Part shown: positions 60,761-64,000 of the stretch, piece by piece
Layout of the letters: each line of letters opens with the position of its first letter
How positions within the stretch are numbered: position 1 is the first letter of the stretch
Source: JAIBJN01 sp963847985
GTDB taxonomy: Bacteria; Actinomycetota; Thermoleophilia; Gaiellales; Gaiellaceae
Assembly (NCBI GenBank): GCA_963847985.1
Contig: CAWKBS010000006.1
Span: forward strand, 1 to 64,000
Length of the DNA: 64,000 nt
Direction of reading: 5' to 3'
Made by a program: the position numbers and the translations under genes
The notes under the pieces: model-generated
Told to the model about the DNA's origin: nothing
Seen by the model: only the letters and a program-made list of their open reading frames with translations
Databases searched by the model: none

Positions 60761-60820
60761 TACGTAGGCTGAGCCAACGGGTTTACAGCCCGTCCCCTTT
60801 GGCCACTCGGGTACTCCCCC
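60739..60820 (-). tRNA. tRNA-Tyr (GTA)
   Basis: 82 nt. Acceptor GGGGGAG pairs with CTCCCCC, discriminator A; D-arm CCC...GGG; anticodon stem ACGGG/CCCGT with loop CTGTAAA (anticodon GTA, tyrosine); long variable arm of the type-II tRNA class; T-arm GTAGG-TTCGAAT-CCTAC. All stems pair. No CCA encoded. The 3' half is duplicated at 58259-58280. Confidence 0.95.
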
Positions 60821-60840
60821 GCGGCCGGCTCAGTGTAGCC

Positions 60841-60888
60841 AAGAGCCCCTAACGGCATGAGGGGCGATGCCGCCTCGCCGCGCCGGGA
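60841..60888 (+). repeat. Lone terminal repeat of the element-2 type
   Basis: AAGAGCCCCTAACGGCATGA and the following GGGGCGATGCCGCC match the left end of element 2 (AAGAGCTTCTAACGCAATGA, GGAGCGATGCCGAC) at about 39 of 47 positions. It lies between the tRNA-Tyr gene and pilT. No partner inverted copy or core is seen nearby, so it is a half element. Confidence 0.55.
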
Positions 60889-60951
60889 GGCTCCATCCCC
60901 CCTTTGAGCTAAAGCGGCCCGCGAGGGCCCGCCGATAGCCGCCTCGTCTTC

Positions 60952-62151
60952 ATGAACCTAGACGAACTCTTGGCACGCGTCATCGACGCCGGCGGAAGTG
61001 ACATGCACCTCAAGGTGAACTCTCCTGCCATGGTCCGGGTCGACGGCGACCTGCAGCCGGTCGAGCAGCGGCTCCTGACGGAGTCCGACCTCGAGACCGT
61101 GCTCCTGCTCGTCACCGATCGCTCGCCGGCCAAGCGGGAGCAGTTCCTCGAGTCCGGCGACCTCGACACGTCGTACCTGGCCGACGGGATCGGGCGCTTC
61201 CGCGTCAACGGCTTTCGCCAGCGCGGCTCCATCTCGTTCGCCTTCCGCTTCGTGCCCAAGGAGATCCCGAGCTTCGAGCGCCTCGGCCTGCCCGAGGGCG
61301 TGGCCAAGCTGGCGCAGGAGCACCGTGGTCTCGTCCTCGTCACCGGCGCCACCGGCTCCGGCAAGTCGACGTCGCTCGCGGCAATGCTCAACTGGATCAA
61401 CCGGAACCGCAAGCAGCACATCGTCACGATCGAGGACCCGATCGAGTTCATCCACGACGACTGGGCCTCGATCGTCAACCAGCGCGAGGTCGGGCTCGAC
61501 ACCGAGTCCTTCAAGCAGGCGCTTCGCCGCGTGCTGCGCCAGGACCCCGACGTGATCCTCATCGGCGAGCTGCGCGACGAGGAGACGACCCAGACCGCGC
61601 TGCAGGCGGCCGAGTCGGGCCACCTCGTCTTCTCGACCCTGCACACGCTCGACGCCGCCGAGACCATCGGCCGGCTCGTCGAGTTCTACCCGCCCCAGAA
61701 GCAGATGATGGTGCGGGAGATCCTCGCGGGCGTGCTGCGCGGGGTCGTGAGCCAGCGCCTCGTCCCGCGCGTCGCCGGCGGCCGCGTCGCCGCCATCGAG
61801 GTCATGGTCAACACGGCGCGCATCGCCGACCTGATCCGCGAGCCCGAGAAGACGCACGGGCTCACCGAGGCGATCGAGGACGGCGCGTACCACCACATGC
61901 AGAGCTTCTCTCAGCACCTCGTCCAGCTCGTCGTCGACGACGTCGTCGAGCTCGAGGTCGCTGCGGCGGCGGCCACCAACCGCCACGACTTCGAGATCGC
62001 GGTCGAGCAGGCGGTGCGCCGCAAGCGCGTCGCCGCGGAAGGCAAGACCGTTGCCGTCGACTTCACGAGCCTTGCGGAGGACGAGGCCGAGCCCGAACCG
62101 GAGCCCGAGGACGAACCGGTGACCGGCTTGCGGCTCGCTGCATCGGAGTGA
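60952..62151 (+). CDS. pilT: Type IV pilus retraction ATPase PilT
   Basis: 399 residues. N-terminal PAS-like DELLARVIDAGGSDMHLK, Walker A TGATGSGKST at 131-140, Asp box TIEDPIEFIH, Walker B DPDVILIGELRDEET, and His box GHLVFSTLHTLDAAET, the order of GspE/PilT ATPases with PilT-like retraction family members. A C-terminal acidic tail (EPEPEPEDEP) is extra. ATG 60952. Its TGA overlaps the next gene's GTG. No pilin or PilC genes are in view. Confidence 0.9.
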   Translation: MNLDELLARVIDAGGSDMHLKVNSPAMVRVDGDLQPVEQRLLTESDLETVLLLVTDRSPAKREQFLESGDLDTSYLADGIGRFRVNGFRQRGSISFAFRFVPKEIPSFERLGLPEGVAKLAQEHRGLVLVTGATGSGKSTSLAAMLNWINRNRKQHIVTIEDPIEFIHDDWASIVNQREVGLDTESFKQALRRVLRQDPDVILIGELRDEETTQTALQAAESGHLVFSTLHTLDAAETIGRLVEFYPPQKQMMVREILAGVLRGVVSQRLVPRVAGGRVAAIEVMVNTARIADLIREPEKTHGLTEAIEDGAYHHMQSFSQHLVQLVVDDVVELEVAAAAATNRHDFEIAVEQAVRRKRVAAEGKTVAVDFTSLAEDEAEPEPEPEDEPVTGLRLAASE

Positions 62152-64000
62152 AGCGCCTCGCACCCGTCATCCTCGCCGCGCTGGCGCTGGCGGTCGTTCC
62201 TGCGGCCTCGAGCCAGCTCAGCGGGACTCCGCGGAGCCTGCCCAGTCACACGGTTCCGAACTCCGCGGGCTCGATCCGCGTCCCTACGCCGCTCTCGCGC
62301 GCCCCGGCCAGGCCGGAGACGCGCAGCTACGAGCAGCTCGTCACGCTCTGGAAGCAGGCGGGCGCGGGCTACGGCGTCCCGTGGACGGTGCTCGGCGCCA
62401 TCAACAAGATCGAGTCGGGCTACGGCCAGAACATGGGGCCGAGCTCGGCCGGGGCGGTCGGCTGGATGCAGTTCATGCCCTCTACATGGATGCGCTGGGG
62501 GATGGACGCGGACGGCAACGGCCTCGCCGACCCGTGGGACCCCGAGGACGCCGTCTTCTCCGCCGCCCGCTACCTCGCGGCCGCCGGCGCGCACGAGTCG
62601 ATCGAGCGGGGGGTCTTCGCCTACAACCACGCGCAGTGGTACGTCGACGACGTGCTCGCGCTCGCCTCGACACTCGGGGACGCGCCCTTCACGGCCGGGC
62701 CGGCGACGCTGACGGCCGACCCCGGGCCCGACCTCGGCGCCAGGCTCGAGCAAGGCTCGCGCCCGCGTGGAGCGCCTCTCGGACGCGCTCGACCGGGCGC
62801 TAGGCCGGGTCGGCGAGAGCGACTGGCAGCGCCTCGAGATCGAGCGCCGGCTGGGCGACCCGGACCTGGGCGACGCCGAGTTCGCGCAGCTCGACGCCCA
62901 GCTCGCCGGGCTGGACGAGGTCGACCGCGCGTCGCAGGAGAAGATCGACAAGCTCCAGACCCGGTTCGCCAAGGCGGTCGAGGCGCTGAAGGCGGCCAAG
63001 GCTGCGCAGGAGGCGGCTGCGCTCGGCACCGGCCTCGCCGGAAGCGGCTACGCCTTCCCGATCGCGGGCGAGGCCTCCTTCTCGGACAGCTTCGGCGTCC
63101 CGCGGACGACGACCTGGCACCACGGCATCGACGTCTTCGCGGAGCGCGGCACGCCGCTCGTCGCGGTCGCCGACGGAACCCTCTCCAATGTCGGCTGGAA
63201 CGACGTCGGCGGGAACCGCCTCTGGCTCCGCGACGCCGCCGGCAACGAGTTCTACTACGCCCACCTCGCCGGCTTCTCGCCGCTCGCGCGGGAGGGGGCC
63301 GTCGTCCGAGTCGGGGACGTGCTCGGCTTCGTCGGCGACACGGGCGACGCGAAGGGAACGCCGCCGCACCTCCACTTCGAGGTCCACCCGCCCGAGCTCT
63401 CCGACCAGGGCTACGACGGTGTCGTCAACCCGTACCCGTACCTGGTGGCGTGGCGGGCGGGCGTCGCCGCCGGCGGGCAGCAGTCCTTCGACGGCTGGGT
63501 CTTCCCGGTCGGCGGCGGCGCCGCCAAGGTGTCGACGGCGCACACCCACCACGACTATCCGGCCGCCGACATCGCGGCGCCCCTCGGCTCGCCGGTGTAC
63601 GCGCTGCACGAGGCGGTCGTCACCGCGACGTTCCGCACCGACTCGGGGAAGTGCGGGATCGGGCTCATGCTCCGCGCGACGACCGGCGAGGAGTTCCTGT
63701 ACTGCCACCTCTCCTGGCTCGAGCCGCGCCTCAGCATCGGCCGGAGCCTCGCGGCGGGCGAGCTGGTCGGGCGCGTCGGCTCCACGGGGAACTCCACGGG
63801 CCCGCACCTTCACCTCGGCTTCTACCCGTCGACCCGCTACCCGCAGGCCGAGGCCTGGTTCCAGGCCTTCGCGGGCGTCGCCTTCCGCTGGCAGGACGGG
63901 GCTACGCCGGACCGGTCCGAGGCGATCGCCATGAACGGCCTGAAGCAGGCCGCCGGCGCCCCCGGACAGCCTGTGTTCAAGGTCGTCCGCAAGCGCGTCA
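62148..64000 (+). CDS. Secreted lytic transglycosylase with two M23 peptidase domains (frameshifted, partial)
   Basis: Runs off the right edge; over 610 residues. Signal peptide LAPVILAALALAVVPAASS, then an SLT-type lytic transglycosylase domain with catalytic Glu in AINKIESGYGQNMG near 90, AVGWMQFMPSTWMRWG, DPWDPEDAVFSAARYLAAAG. After a +1 shift near 62752 a coiled linker (DWQRLEIERRLGDPDLGD) and two M23 domains follow: first TTWHHGIDVFAERGTPLVAV ... PHLHFEVH, second HTHHDYPAADIAAPLGSPVY ... PHLHLGF. GTG overlaps the pilT stop (GTGA). Cuts and remodels peptidoglycan. Confidence 0.85.
   Translation, partial: MKRLAPVILAALALAVVPAASSQLSGTPRSLPSHTVPNSAGSIRVPTPLSRAPARPETRSYEQLVTLWKQAGAGYGVPWTVLGAINKIESGYGQNMGPSSAGAVGWMQFMPSTWMRWGMDADGNGLADPWDPEDAVFSAARYLAAAGAHESIERGVFAYNHAQWYVDDVLALASTLGDAPFTAGPATLTADPGPDLGARLEQGSRPRGAPLGRARPGARPGRRERLAAPRDRAPAGRPGPGRRRVRAARRPARRAGRGRPRVAGEDRQAPDPVRQGGRGAEGGQGCAGGGCARHRPRRKRLRLPDRGRGLLLGQLRRPADDDLAPRHRRLRGARHAARRGRRRNPLQCRLERRRREPPLAPRRRRQRVLLRPPRRLLAARAGGGRRPSRGRARLRRRHGRREGNAAAPPLRGPPARALRPGLRRCRQPVPVPGGVAGGRRRRRAAVLRRLGLPGRRRRRQGVDGAHPPRLSGRRHRGAPRLAGVRAARGGRHRDVPHRLGEVRDRAHAPRDDRRGVPVLPPLLARAAPQHRPEPRGGRAGRARRLHGELHGPAPSPRLLPVDPLPAGRGLVPGLRGRRLPLAGRGYAGPVRGDRHERPEAGRRRPRTACVQGRPQAR

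Noticed and set aside
1..64000. CRISPR arrays, rRNA genes, riboswitches
   Set aside because: No regular direct-repeat/spacer pattern, no rRNA core sequence and no recognisable riboswitch leader was seen on either strand.

Overview
The window looks like chromosomal DNA of a high-GC Actinomycetota, most likely Thermoleophilia (Gaiellales/Solirubrobacterales type). The reasons are the very high GC and frequent GTG/TTG starts, an actinobacterial gene set (SigA, ThyX, FolE2, ECF/RskA pair, CoA-transferase pair), an Ig-like repeat style typical of that class, and a small RWHAR-containing protein I associate with Thermoleophilia. The taxon is inferred, not proven. No rRNA operon or CRISPR array is present. 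One complete tRNA (Tyr, GTA) and three partial tRNA 3' ends are seen.

Layout. 0-3.5 kb is a patchy accessory edge: a truncated SRPBCC gene, a VOC gene flanked by two perfect 36-bp copies of a tRNA-Thr-like 3' end, and small secreted or RibD-like genes. 3.6-7.4 kb pairs a choline-kinase-like phosphotransferase with a divergent FAD/GcvT dimethylglycine-dehydrogenase-like enzyme. 7.4-16.1 kb holds a large AAA/TPR ATPase, a toroid protein, a papain-like peptidase, a CoA-transferase pair and a membrane-anchored propeller. 16.4-28.2 kb holds GNAT, MBL hydrolase, RibD-like reductase, a multi-PAS histidine kinase, SixA, cspA-infA-hlyIII, a ScyD-like protein, MFS and a lipoprotein. 28.3-36.5 kb is a secreted peptidase cluster (M14, M36, MXAN_6640-like). 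36.6-44.8 kb holds thyX, an ECF sigma/anti-sigma pair, superoxide dismutase, plsY, folE2 and an HD-GYP protein, with two homologous 166-168-bp inverted-repeat elements. 44.9-58.0 kb holds a large secreted Fn3/Ig protein, Fpg, asparaginase, SigA, a GT-C-like membrane protein, a CDF transporter, LtrA and CorA. 58.2-60.8 kb is a decayed integrated element at tRNA-Tyr (HNH nuclease and small ORFs between 87-88-bp direct repeats). The window ends with pilT and a transglycosylase with two M23 domains that runs off the edge.

Most distinctive points. (1) Two small terminal-inverted-repeat elements at 37330-37497 and 39374-39539 share a 54-55-nt core in which the flanks are nearly identical while the central hairpin has changed sequence but kept its pairing, as expected of a structured nucleic-acid element; a lone end of the second type lies beside tRNA-Tyr. 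(2) Fpg and IF-1 appear to start at ATT and ATC codons; for Fpg this is supported by the obligatory proline-2. (3) Duplicated tRNA ends mark past integrations. (4) About ten genes are interrupted by single frameshifts, which may be assembly indels or real decay; products are described as the joined reading.
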